Source of the DNA: Chrysomallon squamiferum | Taxonomy: Eukaryota; Mollusca; Gastropoda; Neomphalida; Peltospiridae | Direction: 5' to 3' | Assembly (NCBI GenBank): GCA_012295275.1 | Contig: CM022665.1 | Location: 45,459,095-45,481,594, forward strand | DNA length: 22,500 bases | Shown: in pieces, positions 1 to 11,639 of the stretch | Position numbering within the stretch: the first letter of the stretch is position 1 | Layout: each line of letters begins with the position of its first letter | The notes under the pieces: generated by a model | Databases searched by the model: none | What the model was told of the DNA's origin: nothing | Seen by the model: the letters and a program-made list of their open reading frames with translations, nothing else | Translations under genes and position numbers: made by a program

Positions 1-97
1 ACAATATATATACACACACACAAACACACACATAATACAAACACACACACACACACAGACGGACACAGACACAGACACACACACACACACACACACA
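1..97. repeat. CA dinucleotide microsatellite
   Basis: Imperfect CA/TG repeat at the left edge, lying in the intron after SND1 exon 12. Confidence 0.9.
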
Positions 98-137
98 ATA
101 ACAACTGGCAAACAAATAATGAACACTAATCACATAC

Positions 138-1403
138 ATTCCCCCAATGGTGACAGTACAACACGTTTTTTCAGGGAATCCTTGGTTAGGAGGCTGAATG
201 TAATCCACTTCCACTGACACCTGAAATGAAAATCATCAGGTCAGAAAAAAAAAAAAAAAAATGTCCAGACACAGTAACAGGGTCTTTCAAATCTTTATAT
301 TAGTGTTGATATTAAAACAATTTTATTGTTGTTTGGCAGTAAAATGCATAGTGCAAATCATTTATGTTAAACAACATACACATTAATAAATTAATATTTT
401 ACGTTAAATAACATATACATTAATAAATAAAATATTTTATTTTAAATAACATATATATTAATAATGTAATATTTTACATTAAATGCAAAATCAGAATTTT
501 TAACAAGCACAATAATTTATGATTTATGTACACATTTTGTAATAAAAACAAGTAGTCACAAAAAATTTACAGTTTTTTAAATAAAAAAATAATATATACA
601 ACAATAAAATGTTATTTTCCACAACTTTTCAGCAGTTACTGTCTGTTGTTAATAAGGTTACAGAATAAGACTCACTTTTTTGCCAATCAGTTTTTTCCTC
701 AGGAACTCCCGAGCTTCAAACATGTAGGGAATGTCATACAGTGGTCGAATTCTCTTGTTGGTGTCACGAGCTGGGACGTTCTCTCCTGCTTCTTGAGGTA
801 ATCTGGTTTTTAAAAAAAAAATAATAATAATAATAATAAAAAAAATAATAAAAAAATAATAATAAAATGAAATGAACTGAAAAAAAAAAAAAAATAAAAA
901 AAATAACGAAAAAAACAAGAAATAAATTAAAAAAAAAATTAAAATTAAAAAAAAAAAAAAGAATAGAATAGAATATTCTTATTTATGATGCATAATATGT
1001 ATATAAAAATATTTTTCATACTAATCAGTGTAAGTTAAATAATTTTTAAAATAACAGAAATGATGAAAGCAAAAGATAAATTATTTAATATTTTAATTCG
1101 ATGGAAGCTTAAATTAATTAGAACAAATTTAAAGGTAGATTAACCTCACAAATGTTTTTTTTTGGGGCAGATTTATCTCAAGGGCATTTTTAAAAATAGA
1201 TCAACTCTTAAGTGACTGATGAGTTTTAATGGTAATCAGTTAAGATCAATTAAACAAACAGGCAACTAAAGGTAGCTTAAGCTGACGAATCAGTGTTAGA
1301 TTTTAGTTAACTAATTAAAGTCATAGTTGAATACTTTCATTGGTGAAGAATTAAAAAAATTAAAAAACCGATTACATAGTCTTACAATTCTAAACAAATA
1401 TTC

Positions 1404-1437
<34 letters not shown>

Positions 1438-4400
1438 ATAAATGTTTAACAACACTGAATATTAGCTTTATTCAAACAATTATAAAACAATTATAAAGTA
1501 ATTTTCTTATAATGAAAAAGATGGGCTGATTTCACTTTTAAAAGCAACAAAAATTCGATGCATAACTTATGGACTCCAAGAAAGTCTGATCCTGTTACTT
1601 TAACTCTTCCAAAAATATTGGTGACATGCAAATGTTGCTTTATGTTGAAGATGAATATTAAGAATTAACACTGTGATGAAAGAACGAAGTGAAGTTTACT
1701 GTACCTTGGCGGTCGAATGCTTGCTAGAAATATTTTCTTGAATGTGTTATCTGCTAGTCTGACCACAAGAGCATCTCCATTGACAACCTCAACCACCTTT
1801 AAATAAACAAAAATAAAAATAAACCAAATAATTAATTTAATAATAATAATAATAATAATAATGATAATAATATTAATAAAGAATATAATAAATAATAAAA
1901 AAAATAAAATGTAAATAATAATAAACTGAAGAAAATCTCAAAATAAAATAACTAAAATAATAATAATAATAATAAGAATAAATAAGAATATAATAAAGAC
2001 TAAAAATATAAACAATAATAAACTGAAGAAAATCTCATAATAAAATATCTAAAATAATATTAATAATAATAATAATAATTAAAAAATAAAAATATGAACC
2101 ATAATAAAGTGTAGAAAATTTCAAAATTCTATTTCAACTCGTCAATTTGAATACACATACATTTATTAAGAATGAAAGAACAAGAGATGAAAATCATCAA
2201 ATTATATAATTTATCCAAAATTTATTTATATGTAAGAAACAGAACATTTCAAATATTTTTTTATATATAATAAAATTAATAATTGCATCAAGCAGTGATG
2301 ATAAATTTCATAAATAAAAAAAAAAAAAAAAAAAAAATTAAAGACTAGAAAAAGGGGGAAAAACAACACAAAACAATCTAGCACCTTTCCACTATAGTTT
2401 TTATCTTTATGATCAATGTTGGAAGCTGATGGTTTATAGTCCTTCCATATCCTGAGTTTTTTCTCTTTGGCTATTCTGAAAAACAAAAAAAAAAAACAAA
2501 CAAATGTTATTTTATTTCTGTCCAAACAGGTGACAATACAAGCGACTTGGGATGTATGTTAGTTATATGACTGTCTTTAATAAATTCCTAAAAAAATAAG
2601 TACTGAAGACAGCTACACAAACACACACACACACACACACACAATTAAATAAATAAATAAATAAATAATAAAATAATTAATTCTTATTATTTTTATTTTT
2701 TTTTTTAAATTATAAAAACACGAAAAAGAATAAATAAAAATAAATAAATAAATAAAATAGAAAAAAAAGAAAATATATATATATATATATATATATAAAA
2801 GAAAAGAACAGAAATAAAGTATCAATCCCTGATCTAAATTATAAACATTTTCTACAAGAAGAAAAGTTTTTCATTCCTTCTTTGATTTCCGTTTCTTGGA
2901 ATTACATCACATTAAAGACATTTTTTTTTTTTTTTACATCTGTATTCTGTTTAAAATAATACAGATTTAAATTTTTAAAATGAATGACTTACTTTTCTGC
3001 GGCTCTAAGTTTCTCTGCACCTTGTGACACTACTCCCATACTCCAGTCTACGCAGCGCGCAAACCCCTCCTTCAAAAGCAGCTCCCCTATGTTTCCATTC
3101 TGGAAAATAAGCATGAATTAAAATCTTTTAAGTAAACAGAATAAATAAATAAATAATAATAAATAAATAAAAATTAAATAAATAAATAAATAAATAAAAA
3201 TAAATAATTAAAAAAAAAATGTAAATCCATATTTTAATACTGTAAAAAGTTTAATAAAAGAATGTTTCTCTTATTTAATACATTATTAAAACAATAATAT
3301 TTATATTCAATTAGACAGACAGATGAACAGATACAGATTTTTGTTTTATTTATCAGAATGTCTCCAAACCAATATTTTTCAAAAAAAAATTTATACTAGC
3401 AATTTTATTTATTTTTAATTTAAAAAAACAAAAAAAATTTAAGAATTAAAAAAAAAAACACCACTGATGAAATTTATAAAATTAAACAGAAAAATTTATC
3501 AGGAATTCTTCAGATGTGGACAGAAACTCACTGGGTGCATGACAGTGCCAAGTAGATTCTGGTTGGAAACTCCCTCCAGGATTATTTTCACATCTCTCTG
3601 CAGCAATCTCGACTCTGTGAAGAATTTGGCCTCCTCAGCAAATGGTTCCGCGACTTGTTTTCCTTCATCGTCTTGTTTGAACATCGGACACTAACGAGGA
3701 GTTTAAAAACAGTTCATGATAAAGAAAGAAAGAAAGAAAAAAAAAAACATCACAATGCAGGAATAATTTTTTTTTTTAAATTAATAATTCAAAATAAAGA
3801 ATAATTTGTGATAAAGAAATTTAAAAACAAATTTTGAAACAAATAATTTATGATAAATAAAAAAGATTTATCTCGAAGAAACAACAAAAATAAATCATGA
3901 AAAAGAAACAAAACCTTCATGACCAAGAAAAACAAAACTAATTAACAGTAAAAGAGACCAAAAAAATAATTCATGATAAAGACCCCCCAACAACAAAAAA
4001 ATAATAATAAAAAAAAATATATAAAAAAAAAAAGGCAGTAAGAGATGTATGATATTTTGTCAGTTTTTAAAAGTGAAATTTTTTGTGTGATATAAAAATA
4101 ATTTTATTTACTGTTTAGGGTTAATAAAACAAACAAACAAATTATACCTTTATTCCTGAAATCATCACTGTGACGTAGTGGAAACTCGGCAGAATAAACG
4201 CCCTCACAGTGCACCCATCACGAACATGTTCAACAACGGCTACAAAATATTTAAAAAAATAAAAATAAACAAAAACAAACTCTTTAAATATCACGAATAA
4301 ATAAAACGAACAGTGTTGTGACAATTATAAACAATGAAAAAAAACAACAAAAAACCCCCATTAAAATCCCTCTTTCTTTACCAATTAATCACGATTTTAA

Positions 4401-4888
4401 TTTTTTTTTTGTCAAGACCCTGTTGTCTTTCTCTCTCCGAGTCCTAGTGAATCTACCTTTCTCCTTTATTTTTTGTTCCTCCATTTTTAATTTTTTTTTT
4501 GTATCTCTCTATCCCACTATCTGACTATCTATCTCTCTCATCCTTTAACATTATCTGTTTCACCCCTCTATTTCTGTTCTTTATCACTGCTTAACCTATT
4601 ATTAATGTAACAGGTATTAAACATTCAGTTAATAATGACAGCTTAAATTAGAAAAAAAAAAAAAAAATTTTTTTTTAGTAAAATCTTCTAAAATAAAGTT
4701 ACCATTAAGTGGTTTGTTATGATGTGAATCAACAAAGTTTCTGGGATTGTCAATTGTCCATTTGATGTCTCTGATATGCTCATTTGCATCTGGCGCCCAT
4801 TTTCCCTTCCCAGCATTCTTTGCCATTTCTTCCAGCTGTATTAGTTTCTGCTGGTTTGGGCTGTAAATATATAAAATAAATGAATAAA

Positions 4889-4960
<72 letters not shown>

Positions 4961-6334
4961 TTCAATTTTATTTTTTTTTTTTTTTAAAAAGATTTAAAAT
5001 AAATAACTATATATCTATTTTTAAAAAAATAAATGAATATAAATAATAAAAATGAAAATAAACATTAATCATTTATTAATGAAATAAAGGTTTAATGATA
5101 TTTCAAAGAAAAATTGAAATGGTGTTACTAGAGAAACAATGAATTATTAGTTAATAGTTTATGTTTCTAAAGCACTATTTATATTATAAATGGTTAATTA
5201 CAACATCAGTGAAGAATTCAAAGAAATTAAAAAAATTAAAAATGGATGGTACTTTTACATTTTACAACATTTGTAAAAACAACAAATTAATCACAAAATT
5301 AACAATGATGGTATTTTCATGTTTAACAACACATGTAAAAACTACAAAGTTAATCAGAATTAAAAAGTAATATTTTTGTGCATTTTACAGCATGTGTAAA
5401 AATTACAAGTTCCTGAGGAAATTAAAAGTGATGGTATTTTTGTCATGTTTGCGGTCATTACTCACTCGTCTGATTTTAAACCTCCTCTTCTGACTTCCAC
5501 CAAGCCACTAGTAATCATCATTTCTGTCATATTTTCACCATTTGTATCTGTAACCATAGACACTGCTTATTTAATATACTAACAAAATGGTGTTAAGGCA
5601 TAAAAAAAAAACATTTGTAATTTTGAAAATAAAATTAAAATTAAAAAATGAACTGAAAAGCTGTTACATAAAAAAATCTTTACTAATATAGTATACTCAT
5701 CTATGGTACTTCTATTATAATTATTTGAAAAGTCTAATTTGTTATCAACATTTATTAATTTCATTTAGCTAACTGAATTGAAAACCAGTTATAAATATGA
5801 TAGCCAATAAAACCATAATGAGGTTGTTTGTTTGTTTGTTTTAAAATGGAAAATATTCCTAAAGAATTAAAAAATTTAATACCTGTACCTGATTTTTTAA
5901 CCTGTTTATGGCTAAGCTTATTTTTTGAAAATGTTACTTTTAATATCAGTTTGTTTAGTAAAAAAAAATTATTAATTTTTTATATTTAAAAATATATATA
6001 TATTTTTTTTTTTTAAAAAGAGAAATATTGCTAAAGAACGGTTATACTTACTCCTCCCATATTTGAAGATTGTTACTTTTTAATCAAGATTTATAAATGA
6101 TTAATATCTATATAAAAACAATTATTTCAAGTACACCAAAACAATAAATTAATAGTAGTTTGTATTTTTAACCTTTGCCGAGATAGACACAGCCATATTC
6201 TCTGCCAGTACCAGGGGCTTTGTACTCCACAGTGAAAACAACTTCTCGACCGATGAGTTTCTTCCGCAAAAGTTCCCTTGCTTCCCAAGCAAAAGGCTGT
6301 GAAATAGAAATAGATCAAGAAATTTCCTTTCTAT

Positions 6335-6383
<49 letters not shown>

Positions 6384-8679
6384 ATCTCTCTATCTATATA
6401 TATATAATTAAAAACATATATGAAGCATATGTTAAAAAAATTGTCAAAAAATCATTTAAAATACTCTTCCATATTTATTTGAAGGTTACTTTTATATTTA
6501 TACATTTATCATTGTTCTTTAAATAATTTTTGTTGTTTTTTTAAATTAATTTAATTTAATGCCAACTGACAGGATCTCTATATCAACAAAATTATATTTT
6601 TAATTATTGAAAAATTTTCTCAGGCCAATTTTATTGAAGTCATATACTATCTGGCATTGTACAACTCCTACATTCACATGGTATCATGCAAAAAAAAAAT
6701 TACATTATGTGTAGGATATATCCAGTTGTTCTTAAATACCAAAACAATTTTATTTATGACTTAAAAAGTAGGTATCAGATGAAAGATTTAATAGTGCAGA
6801 AATAAGTATTATTTAGCTTTATAGAAACAAGTTTCAAAATAATGAATATTTATTCATTTCATACACTACTTACTGTTGAGTATATCAAACTTAATAAATG
6901 TTACAAATTTTTTTTCTAATGTTTCAAACTTAAAATGTGAAATGCACTGGGTAAGAAATTTAATAAAACCAACACACCTCACAACAACAACAACTTACAT
7001 TAAAGATAAACAAAAAATCATTTTTGGTTTTTGAATACTTTCTTTGAAACTAAAATGTTATACATTAAAAATAATTAAAAAAATATATATAAAAGAATAT
7101 AATGAAATTTAAAAAAAAAAAAATTATAATAAAAATAAACAAATATAAATGAATATAATAATTCAAAAAAAAAAAATATAAATAAATATAAAATAAAACA
7201 AAGTAAATTATTATAATAATAAATAAATAAAAACAAATTAAATACAAACTCAAAAAGAAAAAACAAAACCAACAATAAAAAAAAAATTAAAATTAAAATT
7301 AAAAATAAATAAAATAACAGTTTGTGTTCAGTAACCTCATCTTTGGTTTCTGAAGATCCTTCCACATTAGGATTGGCTCTCCTTGCTAGTTTGGGTGCCT
7401 GAATGTTTGAGAAGCAAACTGTGCGTTCTGGAGGAGGACCACCTCTTGGCTGACCTCGTATAACAACAGCATCCCCTGACAACACCTAACAGTAAATAAA
7501 TAAATAAATAAATTGAATAAATAAATAAATAAATAAATAGAATAATGTGTGTGTATGTATGTGTGTGTGTGTGTGTGTGTGTGAGCGTGTGTGTGCGAGT
7601 GCGTGTGCGAGTGTGTGTAGGAGGAGTGTGCGTGTGTGTAAGTGTGCATGTGTGTGAGTGCATGTGCATGTGCATGTGTGTGTAAGTGTGTGCATGTGTC
7701 AGTGTGTGTGTGCGAGTGTGTGTGCATGTGTCAGTGTGTGTGTGCGTGACGATATTTTGGCCCAATATGCTGGCCGTACTTGTATTTAATTTCTTTCTTT
7801 ATATTAAAGCTAATAATTTTAATAAATCACTTATCCTTATTTACGAGATGTTAAATTTAATTGGCAAAGAAATCCAAAAAGTCTCACAGTGATGGGTTGT
7901 CATGGGAAACCACCTGATCAAATTGTGAACTGAGGGGTTTTTTTTTTATATAAATCTTGGCATTACTGGAAATACTCACACTGATGTATGATTGTTAGTG
8001 AAAATCCTCTGCTTAAGAATGCAGCTAATTAATTCTATTTAGTGATTTAATTTATAAAATACATTTCCTTAAAACTCACAATTATAATTCATCCTATTCC
8101 AAAAATACTTGTTAAAAATTGATTTCTAAATTCTGTTAACAATAAAAGAAATTTTTTAATTTGTTTCTAATCTTTTCCTTTTTTTAATTTTTTTTAAATA
8201 ATAATTTAAAAAATCGAAGTGACAAATTTTGACAGGATTTAAACTGATAAATAAATAAATAAATATTATATATATTTTTTAATGTTCGTAAATTATTAAG
8301 AATTATTTTATTATTAAATTATTAATTTTTTTAAAAACTTTTCAACTCTAAAAAAATGTATTATAAAAACAACAAAAAAAAAAAAAAAAAAAAAAAAAAG
8401 AAAGAAGAAAAAAAAAAAACTGGAATAGCCACATCATCAAATCAAATGAATAATTAATTTACTTACAGGACAGGTGCCAGTTCAATTTAATTTACTATTT
8501 AGTGTCTCTGATAGTGAAATAAAAATATTTTTGGAAATATAACAAAACACTATTAAAATGTTTGAAAAGATATGGCAGAAGGTCAAATTACGTGATGAGT
8601 ACTCAGTTTGTGTCAGATTTAAGAAATATTTTACCTGTTTCACTATCCCACGATTAACAGCTGGCGGCTGGATACTCAT
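138..8679 (-). CDS. SND1: SND1 / Tudor-SN (staphylococcal nuclease domain-containing protein 1), 5' half, partial
   Basis: SND1 is a multifunctional RNA-binding protein (RISC cofactor, transcriptional coactivator, stress-granule component) built of four tandem staphylococcal-nuclease OB folds, a Tudor domain and a fifth split SN fold. Seen here, in transcript order: exons 8679-8635, 7485-7336, 6296-6173, 5547-5466, 4860-4703, 4239-4148, 3690-3532, 3099-2993, 2475-2385, 1796-1705, 802-676 and 220-138. All junctions are GT-AG and the phases chain without a break, giving 1310 nt, or 436 codons plus 2 nt. Near-identical family blocks include [23 protein letters not shown], ENPRxFVDSHH-like, [16 protein letters not shown]-like and [16 protein letters not shown]. 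Residues ~10-160 are SN1, ~185-330 SN2, and SN3 begins at ~336. Exon 12 ends in phase 2 at a GTATGT donor, so SN3-SN5 and Tudor lie off the left edge. The start ATG matches the family N-terminus (NRGIVKQ follows it). Family identity is essentially certain; individual junctions are predictions. Confidence 0.96.
221..675. other. SND1: SND1 intron 11, AT-rich, no gene seen
   Basis: Contains a poly-A run at ~245-260 and diverged copies of an AT-rich unit (TTAAATAACATATACATTAATAAAT-like) between ~365 and 485. No RNA gene or coding similarity was recognised. Confidence 0.7.
803..1704. other. SND1: SND1 intron 10, A-rich repeats
   Basis: Holds an A-rich AAT/AAAT stretch at ~810-960 and a pure 31-nt poly-A at 1405-1435. 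The remaining sequence is unique AT-rich DNA with no gene seen. Confidence 0.75.
1836..2095. repeat. AAT/AAAT-rich microsatellite with an internal duplication
   Basis: AATn runs alternate with a block carrying AATAAACTGAAGAAAATCTCA that occurs twice (around 1918-1940 and 2020-2040), each followed by TAAAATAnCTAAAATAAT. This suggests a ~100-bp tandem duplication inside SND1 intron 9. Confidence 0.7.
2618..2800. repeat. Composite CA, TAAA and TA microsatellite in an SND1 intron
   Basis: A CA run at ~2619-2642, TAAA runs at ~2645-2668 and ~2735-2758, and a TA run at ~2773-2797, within the intron between exons 8 and 9. Reading frames through it are low-complexity only. Confidence 0.85.
3140..3210. 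repeat. TAAA/AAT microsatellite in SND1 intron 7
   Basis: AAATn and AATn repeats about 40 bp from exon 8. The rest of this intron (to 3531) is AT-rich without recognisable features. Confidence 0.8.
4882..4957. repeat. TAAA then AAT microsatellite next to SND1 exon 5
   Basis: About 22 nt of AAAT followed by ~50 nt of uninterrupted AAT, some 20 bp upstream (in gene sense) of the exon 5 acceptor. Confidence 0.9.
6339..6381. repeat. Poly-A run of 43 nt in SND1 intron 2
   Basis: Uninterrupted A on the plus strand, so poly-T in the sense of SND1, about 40 nt upstream of the exon 3 acceptor. No target-site duplication or element body was recognised beside it. Confidence 0.9.
7497..7749. repeat. 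TAAA tract followed by ~200-bp TG/CG-interrupted tract in SND1 intron 1
   Basis: An AAAT run (7497-7540) is followed by alternating purine-pyrimidine TGTG with TGCG, TGAG and CATG interruptions (7546-7749), close to the exon 2 acceptor. Alternating TG/CG tracts of this length are prone to Z-DNA. Confidence 0.9.
7750..8634. other. SND1: SND1 intron 1 remainder, no gene seen
   Basis: AT-rich DNA with a poly-A/GAA-interrupted run at ~8370-8419. No transposon, RNA gene or coding similarity was recognised. Confidence 0.7.
8635..8679 (-). CDS. SND1: SND1 first coding exon (start codon, 15 codons)
   Basis: Encodes [15 protein letters not shown] and ends in phase 0 at a GTAAAA donor. The GIVK block is the conserved N-terminus before the first SN fold in animal SND1. 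The next exon starts at 7485 with [16 protein letters not shown], so intron 1 is about 1.15 kb, the longest SND1 intron visible. It carries the large TG tract. Confidence 0.92.
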
Positions 8680-9098
8680 GCTGCTTACATTGAGAAATGG
8701 TGACCGGAAAAGAAAGTTCGTGGAAAGTCACGTGATTATTGTTGTTTTTAATTTGTAGGCCTTTCTTGCTTAAGAGTTTTATTGATATATTTATGAATGA
8801 GATTCCAATAATTGTCAGATCTGCTGTCTGATGATAATTAATATTGTGAAATAGTTAATGATTTTACCGAAAAAATATTCCTTGATGATGTGGCGACTTA
8901 TACTGTTTAATACCGCATAAAACAAATATTATGGGTATTTTTATTTTTTTTAAAAAAAAAAAGAGAGTAACAAACATATATCGTTGCGTAAGTTTTTATT
9001 AATTATAAAATATTTTAATTTCCTAATATTTTAATAAAAAATTACAAATGTATTATTATTTTCTTTTTTACTATTACCGCAGTAAATGAGAAGGCAAA
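8680..9098. promoter_or_regulatory. Putative bidirectional promoter between SND1 and TMEM216
   Basis: The two start codons face away from each other, 419 bp apart, so both core promoters and 5' UTRs must fit here unless upstream non-coding exons exist. Motifs seen: ETS-like ACCGGAAA at 8703-8710, palindromic E-box TCACGTGA at 8728-8735, and YY1-like AAAATGGCG at 9096-9104 spanning the TMEM216 start. No clear TATA box sits at a useful distance from either gene, as is common for broadly expressed genes. The transcription start sites are not visible from sequence. Confidence 0.6.
8728..8735. promoter_or_regulatory. Palindromic E-box TCACGTGA
   Basis: A perfect 8-bp palindrome in GTCACGTGAT context, the type bound by bHLH-zip factors (USF, MITF/TFE, MYC-MAX). 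It is 49 bp upstream of the SND1 ATG and within the shared intergenic region. Binding is inferred from motif only. Confidence 0.4.
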
Positions 9099-9468
9099 AT
9101 GGCGACAACCACTGGTCAGGCAACTCGTCCGAAGAATCCCCGTGGTAATTGTTTTGAATGAAATAATAATATTTTTCTTACACTGCTTTAGTCTTGTTTA
9201 TTTTTCTTTGCAATAATATCTAGCAATTAATAAAAACAGGATGACAGATCATATCATTTGATAACGCATCAGTGTTGCTAATGAAGCTTAAACTAAAGCT
9301 CTTTTCTGTCAAGTACAGACTTGTACAGTGTACATTAAGGCCGGTCTGATAATCCAGACGAACACATTTAGCGATTGATGGGGGGGGGAAGAAAGGAAAA
9401 TAAATGTTTATATATATATATATATAAACACATACAAACACATGCAGAATTTGTTCAGTCCTTGTTTC

Positions 9469-9518
<50 letters not shown>

Positions 9519-11054
9519 TTTTATTCTTTTTTTTTCCAGTTATATCAACAAGTGTATCCTTTTGGAACTTCAGCAAACTAATGAATGTGTTTTAAAAGAG
9601 ATTTCTACTTTCGTATTAAAAGTTGTTAATATTTATAGAAGTTATAGTTTATTTGTAGATGTATAAATGGTAAGAAATGTGTTACAGAAAATGCTGTTTG
9701 CTACATCTAGCAGATTGTAATCATTTATTCAAATTTCAAATTTATCCATTATTTGATTATATAGTTGAAAACAAGTTTAGATAATAAATTCTAGAATTTA
9801 CTAAATAATGTTGAATACACATTTTGAATTATATATCAAAACTAAATTTAAATTTGCAACCAGAATTTAGAAATAATTATTATAATTTTATTGTATTTTT
9901 TTCAAAATATATTTCCAGTTATTATGTTCTTTTTAATGAAATGATTTCAGTTATAACAAAATGTCCATTGTACAACAAAACCTATCTGCCATAATTGTAT
10001 GAAATTTTTCAGAAATTTATCATCTGTTTAATTTCTAAATATAATAATCTTATTCTTAACACTGGATAAATAATATACAGAGTACAGCATTTGGTATATT
10101 TAAATATGTTTATTTACACAATATAAATCCTTAATATTGTTCCAGAAATCATCTTTGCCATATCAAATTATTTTGTATCTCAATGGCTTCTATTTTGCCT
10201 TTTTCTTTGTTGCTGAACTGCTTATCTATGTTTTTAAAGGTAAGATTACACATCATTTTGTCTTTGTTAAATTCCTTGCTTTCAGTTATTGTATATATTT
10301 TTTTAAAACAATTTAATGATGAAGATAACTAAATTGATATGTGCTTAGATTCTGATTTGCTTATTTATGTTTTTACTGTGTATCTGTGTGCTGGTATGCT
10401 GGGTAAAATTGTATGTCTATATATCTGGTTATATCTCTGTGAATTATTATTAACAGTAATATCACTAATAATGACTCAGTTTTCCATGCAAAAATGAAAA
10501 TAAATCAGCCAGTCAGTAAACAAATTGTTTTTTTTTTTTTTTTTTCCAGGTGAAACTTTACCATATGCTACAAATGCTTTAGCTGCAGAAATTATTCTCA
10601 TTTTTATGCTGGCAGGACTGGAAGTGCTCCGACTTTTTATGGGTGAGATATTTTATTGTATTTTAAAATGTTACCAAGTATTAAAAAAAAAAAATTTAAA
10701 TTAATTAATATTATTATTATTATTACTGATTTTAAAACTAACCTGATAGTTCTTCATGGAACTGTAATAACATTTATATAATTTTTTTAAATTATTATTA
10801 TTATTATTCACATTTTCACATATTTTTTAATTTTATTTACAGGAGCAAAAGGTAACCTGACAGAAAGTGCTATAGGAGTTGTTATGTGTCTTCTGCTCAC
10901 TCTGCCAGCTTTGTTTGGTGCCCTGTTTGTTTTGCTGTGGCAGACGTACGTACTCCGAATTGATGTCATTCTAGCAGCCATTCAGCTCGCGTTCATTGGA
11001 CTTGAACTCATTTTCAGCATCATCTCGTGTATAACCTTTGCAAGCCAGTCTTGA
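9099..11054 (+). CDS. TMEM216: TMEM216-like ciliary transition-zone membrane protein
   Basis: TMEM216 is part of the tectonic/MKS complex at the ciliary transition zone; the human gene is mutated in Joubert and Meckel syndromes. Exons: 9099-9144, a likely 14-nt microexon 9540-9553, 10146-10239, 10550-10642 and 10843-11054 (stop TGA). The total is 459 nt, 152 residues; human is about 145. Four hydrophobic segments are visible: one in exon 10146-10239, one in exon 10550-10642 and two in the last exon, the layout of the Transmemb_17 family. Diagnostic blocks: YLNG at the start of TM1, LPY after TM1, GLEVLRLFMG-KGNL after TM2, and WQTYVLRIDVI before TM4, which fits TMEM216 better than the paralogue TMEM80. 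The main uncertainty is the second exon: the 9144 donor leaves phase 1, while 10146 needs phase 0, so an extra exon is required. The gene is head to head with SND1. Confidence 0.88.
9473..9517. repeat. AAT microsatellite just upstream of the TMEM216 microexon
   Basis: About 15 uninterrupted AAT units in TMEM216 intron 1, ending ~20 bp before the polypyrimidine tract of the predicted microexon. A short TA run (9412-9425) and a 9-nt G run (9380-9388) lie nearby. Confidence 0.9.
9540..9553 (+). CDS. TMEM216: Predicted 14-nt microexon of TMEM216
   Basis: It follows a very strong acceptor (long T tract then CCAG at 9536-9539) and ends before GTATCC. Its length of 14 nt is exactly what is needed to bridge a phase-1 donor (9144) to a phase-0 acceptor (10146), adding V-I-S-T-S between NPR and KSSLPYQ. 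The same acceptor with the later donor at 9587 (47 nt) also restores frame, so the 3' end is uncertain. Confidence 0.5.
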
Positions 11055-11454
11055 TTCTGAAAAACCTGACGTGGTTACAATTTTGTCTACCATTCTAGTT
11101 TAAATCAGGTCACAAATTGTTTGCAGCCTTGCTTATTCATCAGGAATCAGGAATACGATTCTTTCTTAAGAGGTTGTTTAACAAGTAGAAGAAAAAAAAA
11201 CTGTGTTCGTTAAATCAAGCTGCATTTTTGTTTTCTACAAACAACAGTTGTGAATAGTTTTCTTACTATAATGGCCACAGGTAATGGTTATTATTAATAG
11301 ATAATGTAACCAAAATATGATACAGTCATGAATATTTTATATTTGTAAAACAAGTGACTAGAACTCCAGCTATTTTTGTACATACTGTAATATTATATTC
11401 TGCATATATTTATTAATTTTGTTTTTCAGATTTGTTTATTGTTATTTTTTAATT

Positions 11455-11457
11455 TGT

Positions 11458-11496
<39 letters not shown>

Positions 11497-11499
11497 TTA
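11455..11499. repeat. TTTA microsatellite in the TMEM216 3' UTR
   Basis: About 11 TTTA units, 400 bp after the TMEM216 stop. If transcribed, it would supply repeated AUUUA-type AU-rich elements, which often affect mRNA stability. Confidence 0.85.
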
Positions 11500-11627
11500 A
11501 GTTGTGTTGTAAAATCATTAGAAGAAAGTGACAGATACGACTGTATTCGTAAAGTAAATAAATTCCATCCAGAGCTTATTTATAAAACTATTTATTTTTC
11601 ATTTTAATGACTTAATATTTGTTATTA

Positions 11628-11633
11628 AATAAA
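11628..11633 (+). terminator. Candidate polyadenylation signal AATAAA for TMEM216
   Basis: AATAAA lies about 570 nt after the TMEM216 stop, just past a TTTA microsatellite. An earlier AATAAA near 11555 is an alternative. In such AT-rich DNA the hexamer arises by chance often, so this is only a candidate 3' end. Confidence 0.35.
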
Positions 11634-11639
11634 TATGTT

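Noticed and set aside
7367-7765. Minus-strand His/Thr-rich ORFs of up to 132 codons
   Set aside because: These translate the TG microsatellite in SND1 intron 1 and run into exon 2 in the wrong frame.
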